This document shows, in pieces, positions 1-5,595 of a stretch of 10,982 bases of DNA. Where the stretch lies: contig JAFCCM010000070.1 in assembly GCA_017610225.1 (NCBI GenBank), forward strand, positions 1 to 10,982, read 5' to 3'. The notes beneath the pieces were generated by a model. The model ran no database searches. It was not told the DNA's origin and worked only from the letters and a program-made list of their open reading frames with translations. Within the stretch, counting starts at the first letter, position 1. Each line of letters begins with the position of its first letter. The stretch is from Candidatus Aenigmatarchaeota archaeon (GTDB taxonomy: Archaea; Aenigmatarchaeota; Aenigmatarchaeia; CG10238-14). The position numbers were made by a program, and so were the translations under genes.

Positions 1-45
1 TAGGAAACCATCAATAAGTTAAGTTTAACATCACTAAGATTAGTT

Positions 46-192
46 ATGGGAGATACAGTTTATTTTCCGGAGAATCTTGCTAATTATAATTTTGGTATAG
101 CTGCTGTTATTGGATTAGTTTTTGTTGTTTTAATTGTTGGTGTGGTTATTGGTAGTTCTAGAAATAGTAGGAAAAGAAGAAGACCTGAGTGA
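46..192 (+). CDS. Small single-pass membrane protein (48 aa)
   Basis: This short frame starts at ATG 46 and ends at TGA 190-192, giving 48 residues. Residues about 16-37 form one uninterrupted hydrophobic helix rich in Val, Ile and Gly. The tail carries a strongly basic run (RKRRR) just before the end. By the positive-inside rule the C terminus should face the cytoplasm and the short acidic N terminus should lie outside. An in-frame TAG at position 1 limits the frame upstream. A TTAAGTTTAA element at 19-28 lies about 22-25 nt before the ATG, much like the element in front of the 111-aa gene at 5228, so a short or leaderless mRNA is plausible. I recognise no family. The gene is supported by the clean membrane-helix/basic-tail design and the promoter-like box; its function is unknown. 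Confidence 0.5.
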   Translation: MGDTVYFPENLANYNFGIAAVIGLVFVVLIVGVVIGSSRNSRKRRRPE

Positions 193-196
193 TTTG

Positions 197-204
197 TTAT
201 TTAT
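197..204 (+). promoter_or_regulatory. TATA-like box of the flavoprotein gene
   Basis: TTATTTAT is centred about 27 nt before ATG 228, the spacing expected for an archaeal TATA box feeding a leaderless or nearly leaderless mRNA. A GAGGT at 211-215 could act as a Shine-Dalgarno site, but it sits 12 nt from the ATG, so the two readings compete. Confidence 0.35.
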
Positions 205-227
205 TTCTTAGAGGTTAAAGATTATTT

Positions 228-593
228 ATGGAGATTACTGAAGATATTAAAAAATTAATTGAAGAGAATGGAGTTTCTTTTGCCACAGTAAATGAATTTA
301 GTCAACCACACATAATAATAGTAGCCGACATCAAAATAATTTCAAAGGATCAAATACTAATCGCAGATAATTTTATGAAGAATACTGTTGAAAATCTCAA
401 AAATAATAGTAATATCTCAATTATGGTATGGGATAAAAGAATAGCACAAGACTCACTAGCATATGAGATAATTGGTGAAGCTCAATATTTTTCTGAAGGT
501 AAATGGAAAAAAGAAGCACATCAAATAGATCCAGATTGTGAAACAAAAGGGGCAATCTTAGTTACAGTAATGAAAATAAAGAAATTATCTTAA
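228..593 (+). CDS. Pyridoxamine 5'-phosphate oxidase-fold (FMN-binding split-barrel) protein
   Basis: This 121-aa protein matches the small single-domain flavin-binding split barrel of the PNPOx-like superfamily. An N-terminal helix (residues 1-13) leads into FATVNEFSQPHI, the usual first strand and turn. Next come a strand pair (IIIVADIKII, QILIADN), the typical MKNTVENLKNNSNISIMVW helix-strand, and a late strand after the GEAQYF segment. Members of this superfamily bind FMN or F420 as dimers and serve as oxidases, reductases or flavin carriers; the substrate cannot be read here. The length is normal for the minimal family. The 3' end overlaps the convergent winged-helix gene by 9 bp. The start is supported by the family pattern and by a TATA-like box 27 nt upstream. 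Confidence 0.8.
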   Translation: MEITEDIKKLIEENGVSFATVNEFSQPHIIIVADIKIISKDQILIADNFMKNTVENLKNNSNISIMVWDKRIAQDSLAYEIIGEAQYFSEGKWKKEAHQIDPDCETKGAILVTVMKIKKLS

Positions 594-911
594 CTTCACT
601 GCAATTTTTTCAGAATCAACTTCCATAGCATGTTTTATCAACTCACTTTCTAGAATTAATAACTTCTGAACGATTGGATTTTCATCATTCAAAACAAATA
701 AACTTGCTCTACCTATTTCTCGAGTTTTTTTAACTACTTCAAAATTTTCTATTTTTTTCCAATATTTGAATAATGACATTCTCGATATACCAGTTTCTCG
801 GATTATTTCTTCTTTTGTTGTGTCAAATGGTCTTTTTTCGATTAAGTAATCTATTATTCTAATCAATGGATTATCACCAAAGAATTCTATCAAAATTGAT
901 TGTTCTTTCAT
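585..911 (-). CDS. Archaeal winged-helix-turn-helix transcriptional regulator
   Basis: This 108-aa protein follows a recurrent archaeal pattern: FGDNPLIRIIDYLIE at residues 10-24, a DTTKEEIIRETGISRMSLFKYW helix-turn-helix at about 30-51, then a wing containing VVKKTREIGRASLFVLN and a conserved ENPIVQKL helix. It should be a cytoplasmic DNA-binding protein, probably dimeric through the C-terminal helix; its target and ligand are unknown. The gene is convergent with the flavoprotein gene and overlaps its last 9 bp. A good TATA box (934-941) sits 26-27 nt upstream of the ATG, so the mRNA should be leaderless. It may regulate itself or neighbours, but no operator is evident. Confidence 0.8.
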   Translation of the reverse strand: MKEQSILIEFFGDNPLIRIIDYLIEKRPFDTTKEEIIRETGISRMSLFKYWKKIENFEVVKKTREIGRASLFVLNDENPIVQKLLILESELIKHAMEVDSEKIAVKLR

Positions 912-933
912 AAATATTTTATTTACTTCTAAG

Positions 934-941
934 TATATAAA
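934..941 (-). promoter_or_regulatory. TATA box of the winged-helix gene; predicted leaderless mRNA
   Basis: On the minus strand this reads TTTATATA, a near-ideal archaeal box. Its centre is 26.5 nt from ATG 911, which places the transcription start at or next to the first codon. Confidence 0.6.
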
Positions 942-967
942 TCATTACTATTATAGTATGTTTAGAT

Positions 968-1252
968 TTACTCATATTTTTTCAGTAAAAATTCATTTAT
1001 TAGTCTTTGAATCTCATCTTTTTCACTCAAATTAAGGTTAACTTGTTCCCCGTAAGAAGTGGGTTTAGAAATTATTATGTTCCCTCTCTTCAATTCCTTT
1101 ATCAGTTTCATTATATATTTTCTCATATGTTTAGGAAATCCTTTTGGAAGATTATCTATGCTCGTATGCTTCCCTCCCCAGTATCTATACCTTGCTAGTT
1201 TATCGAGAATTTTCCCTTTAATTTCATTATCTGTAAGTATCAATTCAACCAT
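968..1252 (-). CDS. Small conserved archaeal protein, probably winged-helix-like
   Basis: This 94-aa basic protein has the GGKHTSIDNLPKGFPKH...KELKRGNIIISKPTSYGEQVNLN pattern that I recall from short archaeal proteins of unknown function. The helix-rich N-terminal half, the KPTSYG turn and the following strand resemble a compact winged-helix or RNA/DNA-binding fold, but this is inference. Its ATG lies inside the last codons of the radical SAM gene (13-bp overlap including that gene's stop), so the two are almost certainly co-transcribed and translationally coupled. A partnership with the radical SAM/HhH protein is therefore plausible. No catalytic residues are apparent. Confidence 0.7.
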   Translation of the reverse strand: MVELILTDNEIKGKILDKLARYRYWGGKHTSIDNLPKGFPKHMRKYIMKLIKELKRGNIIISKPTSYGEQVNLNLSEKDEIQRLINEFLLKKYE

Positions 1253-2079
1253 CTATTCAACCTACTCTGTCTAACACCAGAAAGTTCAATAAACGGACTA
1301 GCTCTCTTAATAATAACACCAGATTTGCGAAGAGTAGGAATATCTTTGAAAGGTCTTTTTTTAATTATTTTTTCGGTAGTTTTTAACCCAATCCCAGGAA
1401 CCTTCAACAAATCTTCCATTGGCGCTTCATTAATATCAACTAATAAATCATTTTCTTTTGCCATCGTGAATTTAGGGTCTTCTTTCAAATCCAATCTATC
1501 ATTGTCGTCAAAAACAAATTCTCTAGCCTTAAACCCATAATCTTTCAACAAAAATGAGCTCTGATATAAACGATGTTCTCTCCAAGGATTTCCAGATTTC
1601 TTTTTTTCAAGAGGTGTGTGGTGAACAGGATCAAATCTTGAATAATAAACTCTTCTAGCATTAAGCTTCTGGAAAATATAACCGCTTATCTTAACAATAT
1701 CTCTATCTGTTTCATCACTCGCACCAACAACCATTTGTGAGTCCATACCTGATCTACACTTACCTTCTTTTTGTACTTTTTCAACTTCTTCTGATATCCA
1801 CCTCAGTCTTTTAAGAATATCCTGTTTAAAATTAAGGAATAATTTCATATCTTCATAATGATCTTTTGATGGGAATTCTATATTTATCCCAACTCTATCT
1901 GCAACTTGGACGCTCTGTTTGATTAAATCTCGAGAAGTTCCTGGCATTACTTTGAGATGAATATATTGTGTAAATCCTAATTTACGCATTTCTTGTGTGG
2001 CTTCTAGTTGTTTTTCAAAAGTAGAGTCTGGATCTCGTTGAACAGAAGAAGAGAGAAAGACCCCCTCAATCTTCCTCAT
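1240..2079 (-). CDS. Radical SAM / helix-hairpin-helix DNA modification-repair-like protein, C-terminal part
   Basis: This frame carries the rest of the protein whose N-terminal part lies at 2066-2311. Family-like sequence begins at MRKIEGVFLSSS (ATG 2079), the second strand region of the radical SAM barrel. It continues through YIHLKVMPGTS, INIEFPS, a GASDETDRDI segment and YYSRFDPVHHTPLE. It ends with a helix-hairpin-helix near LLVDINEAPMEDLLKVPGIGLKTTEKI, a non-specific DNA-binding motif. The architecture matches the uncharacterised 'putative DNA modification/repair radical SAM protein' family, which in bacteria is linked to a uracil-DNA-glycosylase-like partner. The frame stays open upstream to 2166, but that extension (MTAYSVHSGQ...) does not look like the family and overlaps the true N-terminal part in another frame. 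With ATG 2079 the product is 279 aa. It could be a separately translated half, or the tail of a frameshifted gene. Confidence 0.75.
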   Translation of the reverse strand: MRKIEGVFLSSSVQRDPDSTFEKQLEATQEMRKLGFTQYIHLKVMPGTSRDLIKQSVQVADRVGINIEFPSKDHYEDMKLFLNFKQDILKRLRWISEEVEKVQKEGKCRSGMDSQMVVGASDETDRDIVKISGYIFQKLNARRVYYSRFDPVHHTPLEKKKSGNPWREHRLYQSSFLLKDYGFKAREFVFDDNDRLDLKEDPKFTMAKENDLLVDINEAPMEDLLKVPGIGLKTTEKIIKKRPFKDIPTLRKSGVIIKRASPFIELSGVRQSRLNRWLN

Positions 2080-2311
2080 TGACGGCAACATTGGCAAGTT
2101 CCTTAGGTTTCCAACTATCACGTTTAACATGTCTAACTGCCCTGAATGGACAGAATATGCAGTCATTCATACAATGACTAGTCATAAGTGTTTTTAACAG
2201 AGGACAGGTTTTATTTCCTCCACAAGATGCATGGAATATTGGGACTGTATGCTGATCGTAAACTGAACCCAAACTAAGCCTGCGTATCTTTTCTCTATTA
2301 AATGTCATCAT
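2066..2311 (-). CDS. Radical SAM DNA modification-repair-like protein, N-terminal part (frame broken)
   Basis: This 81-residue frame holds the radical SAM cluster motif CMNDCIFC (C47, C51, C54 in CX3CX2C spacing), preceded by CGGNKTCPLLKTLMTSHC with two extra cysteines (C30, C36). It then runs into the WKPKELANVA segment that precedes the second barrel strand in the family. The frame ends four codons later at TGA 2066-2068, while the continuation lies in the other frame from about 2079. The SAM-cluster site and most of the barrel are thus in different frames. By recollection of the family, the join between KELA and EGVFLSS is a few residues short, so a small non-triplet deletion is as likely as a one-base change. 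A start at ATG 2308 is an alternative. Confidence 0.7.
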   Translation of the reverse strand: MMTFNREKIRRLSLGSVYDQHTVPIFHASCGGNKTCPLLKTLMTSHCMNDCIFCPFRAVRHVKRDSWKPKELANVAVNEED

Positions 2312-2314
2312 AAG

Positions 2315-2331
2315 GCGGGGCTTCTGCCCGC
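2315..2331. other. GC-rich hairpin directly upstream of the radical SAM start
   Basis: GCGGG-(7 nt)-CCCGC, or alternatively GGGC-TTCT-GCCC plus two more pairs across a bulged base, lies 3 nt before the radical SAM ATG on the minus strand. It is the most G+C-rich spot in its surroundings. It could be a 5'-leader structure limiting ribosome access, or part of a small RNA from the spacer. Confidence 0.45.
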
Positions 2332-2357
2332 TAACTAGAAATAGTCTTAGAATGTTA

Positions 2358-2384
2358 TCTAACTTTGGGAAGGGTATAGTTGGA
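2358..2384. repeat. Inverted repeat in the spacer between rpoH and the radical SAM gene
   Basis: TCTAACT and AGTTGGA form seven pairs (one G-T) around a 13-nt loop. A short palindrome, AAATCT-A-AGATTT, follows at 2408-2420. With the GC hairpin, the 141-nt spacer (2312-2452) holds three inverted repeats and no convincing reading frame. Its function is unknown. Confidence 0.35.
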
Positions 2385-2452
2385 ATGAATCACCAAACAA
2401 AGAAAGGAAATCTAAGATTTAGAATAAAATAAGGAACAAGGAGTGTCAGAAT

Positions 2453-2710
2453 TTATTTGTTGGATACTACAACTCTATAATACTTTATTTCTCCTGCAGT
2501 TGAACTATTTCTGGTTATTTCTACTATATCTTTAATTTCCCCTTCTATAGCCACTACAACAGGATCTTTTACACTAATTTTAGGAAGGTGCTTTAGTTTT
2601 ATTCCATACTTTTCTAGTATTTTTTTCTTTTCTTCTTCGTTGAGTATTTTATGTTTAGGGACTAGTTTATGTTGAAGAACATTGATTTCCTTTTCTTCCT
2701 TTTTTACCAT
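2453..2710 (-). CDS. rpoH: DNA-directed RNA polymerase subunit H (Rpb5 C-terminal type)
   Basis: This 85-aa protein matches archaeal RpoH, the counterpart of the C-terminal domain of eukaryotic Rpb5. It shows LQHKLVPKHKILNEEEKKKILEKYGI at residues 12-37, LPKISVKDPVV at about 41-51, and the diagnostic end EITRNSSTAGEIKYYRVVVSN. The subunit sits at the jaw of RNA polymerase near downstream DNA. The length is normal for archaea. In many archaea rpoH stands directly before rpoB; here the next same-strand gene after a 141-nt spacer is the radical SAM gene, so rpoH appears detached from the polymerase operon. A TTTAAA box at 2743-2748 and a TATAAAAA at 2751-2758 (read on the minus strand) are candidate promoters. 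A 14-bp palindrome lies between them and the ATG. Confidence 0.92.
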   Translation of the reverse strand: MVKKEEKEINVLQHKLVPKHKILNEEEKKKILEKYGIKLKHLPKISVKDPVVVAIEGEIKDIVEITRNSSTAGEIKYYRVVVSNK

Positions 2711-2720
2711 TGAATCACAC

Positions 2721-2734
2721 TACTTAATTAAGTA
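2721..2734. promoter_or_regulatory. 14-bp perfect palindrome at the rpoH 5' region
   Basis: TACTTAATTAAGTA is exactly self-complementary and ends 10 nt before the rpoH ATG, about where transcription should begin. This is a typical place for an archaeal repressor operator. The A+T-only core (9 of 14 positions within TTAATTAA context) makes a chance origin possible. Confidence 0.3.
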
Positions 2735-2795
2735 ATGATAGGTTTAAATGTTTTTATATGTGACTTAGCATTCTTTCTATTAGGATTTGATTAAT

Positions 2796-3014
2796 ATGGT
2801 AAAAATCTACCTAGGTAAAATGCTAGAGGGATTAAATAGTAGACCAATTGAAATCGATAAATGTGAGTTTTTAGGTCTCGATTCATCTGAGTTACATGAA
2901 AATTATAGAAATATTTACAGTTTAATTAGACAAATGGTATTAACAGGAAAAACAAGAATTGATGGAATAGAGGCAAGGCATCTTGCTGAATATCTCAATA
3001 GTAGGCATAAATGA
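2796..3014 (+). CDS. Hypothetical protein (72 aa)
   Basis: I do not recognise this family. The protein is mainly helical by composition: after MVKIYLGKMLEGL come a polar stretch with one Cys, then two probable helices (NYRNIYSLIRQMVLTGK and GIEARHLAEYLNSRHK). No membrane segment or catalytic motif is visible. I chose ATG 2796 over the upstream TTG 2787 because AGG(A) at 2782-2785 lies 10 nt before the ATG but almost touches the TTG. The gene diverges from rpoH, with a TTTATATG box at 2752-2759 as candidate promoter. Its TGA (3012-3014) abuts the TatD stop codon with no spacer, so the two genes converge end to end. Confidence 0.6.
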   Translation: MVKIYLGKMLEGLNSRPIEIDKCEFLGLDSSELHENYRNIYSLIRQMVLTGKTRIDGIEARHLAEYLNSRHK

Positions 3015-3767
3015 TTAAATCTTAAACAATCTTCTACAATTCTCCTCAATAACTTTATCAATTTCTTCCATAGGCATACCCCGCAACTTAGACATCTCCT
3101 CAAGAACAAACTTGACGTTTTGTGGAATATTATCTTTACCAGGATAAGGAGAAAGAAATGGAGAGTCAGTCTCAGTGAGTAATTGTTCTAGTGGATACTT
3201 TCCTGCAATTTTTTTTGTATTTTTACTCCTCAGAAGATTAGTACCAACAGAAATGTAATAACCTTGATTTATGATTTCTTTCGCAAGAGTAAGATTACCA
3301 GCATAACAGTGAAATACAACGTCTTTTAGACCAGTTTTAGTGACAATATCGAAACATCTTTGCTCGGCTTTTCGTGTATGAAGAATCACAGGAAGGTTAA
3401 ATTCTTTTGTAAGGTCTAGCATTTGTTGAAACACTTTTTCTAGTCTAGGTTGTTTCTCTGGTTCAGGATACCAATGATAGTCTAATCCTATCTCACCTAT
3501 TGCTAGTATGTCATCCTTGTGTTCTCGAACGAATTGTATGTAATCTTCTATTTTCTCGTCAGTCATTTTTACTATGTCTATTGGATGTAATCCTAATGTT
3601 AGATAGATAAAATCTTTGTGTTTTTTTGTTAATTCTATTGCTTTTTCTGCGTCTCCAGGATACCCACAATTGATTATTGCTGTCATTGATTGCTTGGCTT
3701 GTTCTATCACTTGTTCATGTTTTTCTAGAAGTCCTTTATGGAGTAAGTGGCAGTGAGTATCGAACAT
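3015..3767 (-). CDS. TatD-family metal-dependent DNase/hydrolase
   Basis: This 250-aa protein has every hallmark of the TatD amidohydrolase-fold family. DTHCHL supplies metal ligands H5 and H7, followed by LGLHP at 58-62 and GEIGLDY with E92 as bridging ligand. VILHTR holds H130, VFHCYAG holds H153, and the TETDSPFLSP motif holds D201. The length fits the usual 250-265 aa. Family members are cytoplasmic divalent-metal 3'-exonucleases or endonucleases acting in DNA repair and DNA turnover; the specific role in this organism is not shown. The start fits the family, which begins within two residues of the DTHCH motif. The gene diverges from an 81-aa orphan over a 53-bp spacer with a shared TTTAAA box. 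Confidence 0.93.
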   Translation of the reverse strand: MFDTHCHLLHKGLLEKHEQVIEQAKQSMTAIINCGYPGDAEKAIELTKKHKDFIYLTLGLHPIDIVKMTDEKIEDYIQFVREHKDDILAIGEIGLDYHWYPEPEKQPRLEKVFQQMLDLTKEFNLPVILHTRKAEQRCFDIVTKTGLKDVVFHCYAGNLTLAKEIINQGYYISVGTNLLRSKNTKKIAGKYPLEQLLTETDSPFLSPYPGKDNIPQNVKFVLEEMSKLRGMPMEEIDKVIEENCRRLFKI

Positions 3768-3790
3768 AAGTTAATGTTTGTTAGAATTGA

Positions 3791-3796
3791 TTTAAA
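3791..3796. promoter_or_regulatory. Symmetric TTTAAA box shared by two divergent genes
   Basis: TTTAAA is self-complementary. It lies 23 nt from the TatD ATG (3767, minus strand) and 24 nt from ATG 3821 (plus strand), so its centre is 26.5-27.5 nt from both starts. That is the position of an archaeal TATA box for a leaderless mRNA in either direction. A second candidate for TatD, CTATAAAA (minus strand, about 3800-3807), lies about 9 nt farther away. Confidence 0.5.
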
Positions 3797-3820
3797 TGTT
3801 TTATAGGATTCTTATAGTAT

Positions 3821-4066
3821 ATGGGAATCGTGGTTGCGCCCTATGGAAAAATAGTTGATACATCTATAGGTAAAGTTTTTTATGGCAGTAGAGGATTAAG
3901 ATTTTTAGAAAGACCTATTGTCTCTAGTGAAAAATTATCTAATGTTTCTAGAAAACTTTTGATGGGCGAAGGTATGCAAACCGAAGTTCACTTATTTCCT
4001 AGTTACAATGGGTATGAAGGACCAGTTGCTGTTTTATTCATCAGTTGTCTAATGGGTAGAGGTTAA
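3821..4066 (+). CDS. Hypothetical protein (81 aa)
   Basis: I do not recognise this protein. It has a strand-rich N-terminal half (MGIVVAPYGKIVDTSIGKVFYG), a polar helix around residues 35-47, and a hydrophobic C-terminal strand (PVAVLFISCLMGRG) with one Cys. There is no signal peptide, membrane helix or clear catalytic motif. It diverges from the TatD gene and is followed after 37 nt by the SWIM-motif gene, which has its own promoter, so it may be monocistronic. ATG 3821 sits 27 nt from the TTTAAA box, supporting this start and a leaderless mRNA. Confidence 0.55.
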   Translation: MGIVVAPYGKIVDTSIGKVFYGSRGLRFLERPIVSSEKLSNVSRKLLMGEGMQTEVHLFPSYNGYEGPVAVLFISCLMGRG

Positions 4067-4074
4067 TTTGGGAT

Positions 4075-4081
4075 TATAAAA
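4075..4081 (+). promoter_or_regulatory. TATA box of the SWIM-motif gene; predicted leaderless mRNA
   Basis: TATAAAA, within TTATAAAAG, is centred 26 nt before ATG 4104. The short spacer after the preceding stop therefore carries an independent promoter. Confidence 0.55.
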
Positions 4082-4103
4082 GTTTTGTTGATAATTTATT
4101 ATC

Positions 4104-5030
4104 ATGCTAGATCATGAATCTTTACGTGCATACTTTGATTACGAACATCCTACTCCTGTACAGATTAGGGAAAGATATAGACAATCAGAAGATTTAAGTG
4201 GTAAACACGGCTTGACAGTTGAAAATGTGCTAGATGCTTTAATGACATTAAGAAACAACCAACATTTAGTTCTCCCCGGCAGTTATTCTAGATTACTTCT
4301 TGATACTCCACACCCAAAGCATAGATTAGATGACTATAGAAAAACAACAAAACATTTTCATCATTGGAGATATGCACCTGATGTTAAATTAAACACCACA
4401 GAAATGATACTTGAAGATGCTGAAAGACAAGAATTTTCTTTAAAATCTGGAATGAGACATGTTTCTTGGGATTTTAAAAAACCACATAGGGGATTTGGTA
4501 TAGTTGATGTAAGGTCTGGTGAATATACATTATGGCCGTTTCTATACTTATTAGAAGGTGTCAAAATGCAGGATTTATCACCACAATTAATTCAGACAGA
4601 ATCAACAAAAGGTTTTGATGTTGTTGGATATGTTCCTAGTTTGAAAAGCAGAGGTTCTGAAACTCTTACTTTAAAGAATGTTCCTTACTTACCTTCTGGC
4701 GAACCTCATGTACTTTCAACTCAACTTCATCCTACTTGCCAATGTAAATGGAGCCATTATGGTCCGAGAAGGGTAGATATGAGAAGATATAGACCAGGAG
4801 AAAGAATGATGTGTAGGCATGCAGTAGCATTTTACAAACATCTGATAGAAGAATCAGAAGGTCTTGTTTTAGATGTTCTTCCAAAACCAACTGGAATTAT
4901 GAATCCTTGGTGGACTTTAAATCAAAGGACAATATTAGCAAATAACAAGTTGACTATAACTAGAATGAATGCTTTATTAGGAATGTTAATTGGAAGTCTG
5001 GGGACAGGAATGGCATTTGATTTATCCTAG
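4104..5030 (+). CDS. Uncharacterised protein with a SWIM-like zinc-binding motif (308 aa)
   Basis: The clearest feature is C212-Q-C214 ... C237-R-H239 with 22 residues between the pairs. This fits the SWIM zinc-finger pattern CxCxnCxH, and the residues after it (CRHAVAFYKHL) resemble the helix that follows in SWIM domains. SWIM domains occur in SWI2/SNF2 ATPases, MuDR transposases and MEKK1 and bind DNA or protein. Here no helicase or transposase domain is attached. The N-terminal third is helical and charged, with many His, Tyr and Arg; the middle (about 120-205) is strand-rich, with WDFKKPHRGFGIVDV and VGYVPSLKSRG. The last 25 residues (ITRMNALLGMLIGSLGTGMAF) are hydrophobic or amphipathic and could form a helix packing on a partner or membrane. 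A TATA box 26 nt upstream supports the start. Function is unknown. Confidence 0.7.
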   Translation: MLDHESLRAYFDYEHPTPVQIRERYRQSEDLSGKHGLTVENVLDALMTLRNNQHLVLPGSYSRLLLDTPHPKHRLDDYRKTTKHFHHWRYAPDVKLNTTEMILEDAERQEFSLKSGMRHVSWDFKKPHRGFGIVDVRSGEYTLWPFLYLLEGVKMQDLSPQLIQTESTKGFDVVGYVPSLKSRGSETLTLKNVPYLPSGEPHVLSTQLHPTCQCKWSHYGPRRVDMRRYRPGERMMCRHAVAFYKHLIEESEGLVLDVLPKPTGIMNPWWTLNQRTILANNKLTITRMNALLGMLIGSLGTGMAFDLS

Positions 5031-5072
5031 ATTTCAAAAAAAATAAAGAAACTAAATATAAACTCATAAATA

Positions 5073-5079
5073 TTTTTTT
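5073..5079 (+). terminator. T-tract, possible transcription terminator of the SWIM-motif gene
   Basis: A run of seven T residues about 43 nt after the SWIM-gene stop is the kind of U-rich tract at which archaeal RNA polymerase terminates. The rest of the 197-nt spacer (5031-5227) is A+T-rich. It holds only a 13-codon frame at 5089-5130 and the promoter of the next gene. Confidence 0.3.
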
Positions 5080-5197
5080 CATTCTCAAATGGCTTTTGAT
5101 ATGTTGTATGATGAGAATTTGTTGGAGTGATATTAGTTTTCTCTAAAAATCTTAGTATTTTATTTACTTTTTCAATTTACTAAAGAATAGATATTTT

Positions 5198-5209
5198 TTT
5201 AAGTTTAAC
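5198..5209 (+). promoter_or_regulatory. TATA-like element of the 111-aa gene
   Basis: TTTAAGTTTAAC places its first TTTAAG about 27 nt and the second TTTAA about 22 nt from ATG 5228. A closely similar element lies at the same relative position before the small membrane protein at 46. Confidence 0.4.
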
Positions 5210-5227
5210 TATACTTTCAATGAGTAT

Positions 5228-5563
5228 ATGCCAAAAAAAAGAAGGCTCCATAAAGTAACTTTTATTATTGGAGACTCTAGTAGAGGCATACCCCCAGATT
5301 GTATAGGAAGAATTTATAGAACATCAGCATATTCCCCACTTCAGGCATTTACATATATCCTTAAAAAGATTAATGCTCTTGTCGCTAGAGATAATTTTGT
5401 AGATGTTGATATTGAAACAAGAGTTCAAGTAATGGATGGAAGAAAATGGAAAAATACCCTTTATTTACCACAAAAAGACTATTTGAGGCTATACGATCCA
5501 GACAATTATAAGAGAAAATACGCTTTAGAGATTGATGCTACTCAACCAAGATTATTTCCTTAA
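5228..5563 (+). CDS. Hypothetical basic protein (111 aa)
   Basis: I do not recognise this family. It begins with a basic tail (MPKKRRLHK), then a strand (VTFIIGDS), a segment with GIPPDCIGRIYRTS, and a probable helix (PLQAFTYILKKINALV). Alternating strands follow (VDVDIETRVQV, NTLYLP), and the tail is rich in Tyr and basic residues (KDYLRLYDPDNYKRKY). The small alpha/beta look and high positive charge would suit a nucleic-acid- or ribosome-associated protein, but no motif proves that. It ends 32 nt before the aminotransferase gene. The start is supported by a TATA-like element about 27 nt upstream. Confidence 0.6.
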   Translation: MPKKRRLHKVTFIIGDSSRGIPPDCIGRIYRTSAYSPLQAFTYILKKINALVARDNFVDVDIETRVQVMDGRKWKNTLYLPQKDYLRLYDPDNYKRKYALEIDATQPRLFP

Positions 5564-5595
5564 CTTTTATCTTCTCCTAATCCAAACAATTATTC

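Noticed and set aside
1007..1540. Plus-strand frames of 63-71 codons opposite the 94-aa and radical SAM genes
   Set aside because: They are antisense shadows of recognised minus-strand genes, with low-complexity hydrophobic translations.
2080..2166. N-terminal extension of the radical SAM C-terminal frame up to an upstream ATG
   Set aside because: The sequence (MTAYSVHSGQ...) does not look like the family and is the alternate frame of the true SAM-cluster segment, so ATG 2079 was preferred.
2300..2312. ATGATGA resembling a C box of a C/D guide RNA on the minus strand
   Set aside because: It is the start region of the radical SAM gene (ATG ATG ACA). No D box (CTGA) or C'/D' pair follows at the required distance.
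5089..5130. 13-codon frame beginning ATGGCTTTTGAT with a TATA-like sequence upstream
   Set aside because: It is too short and has no codon-level or family support; such frames are common by chance in the spacer.
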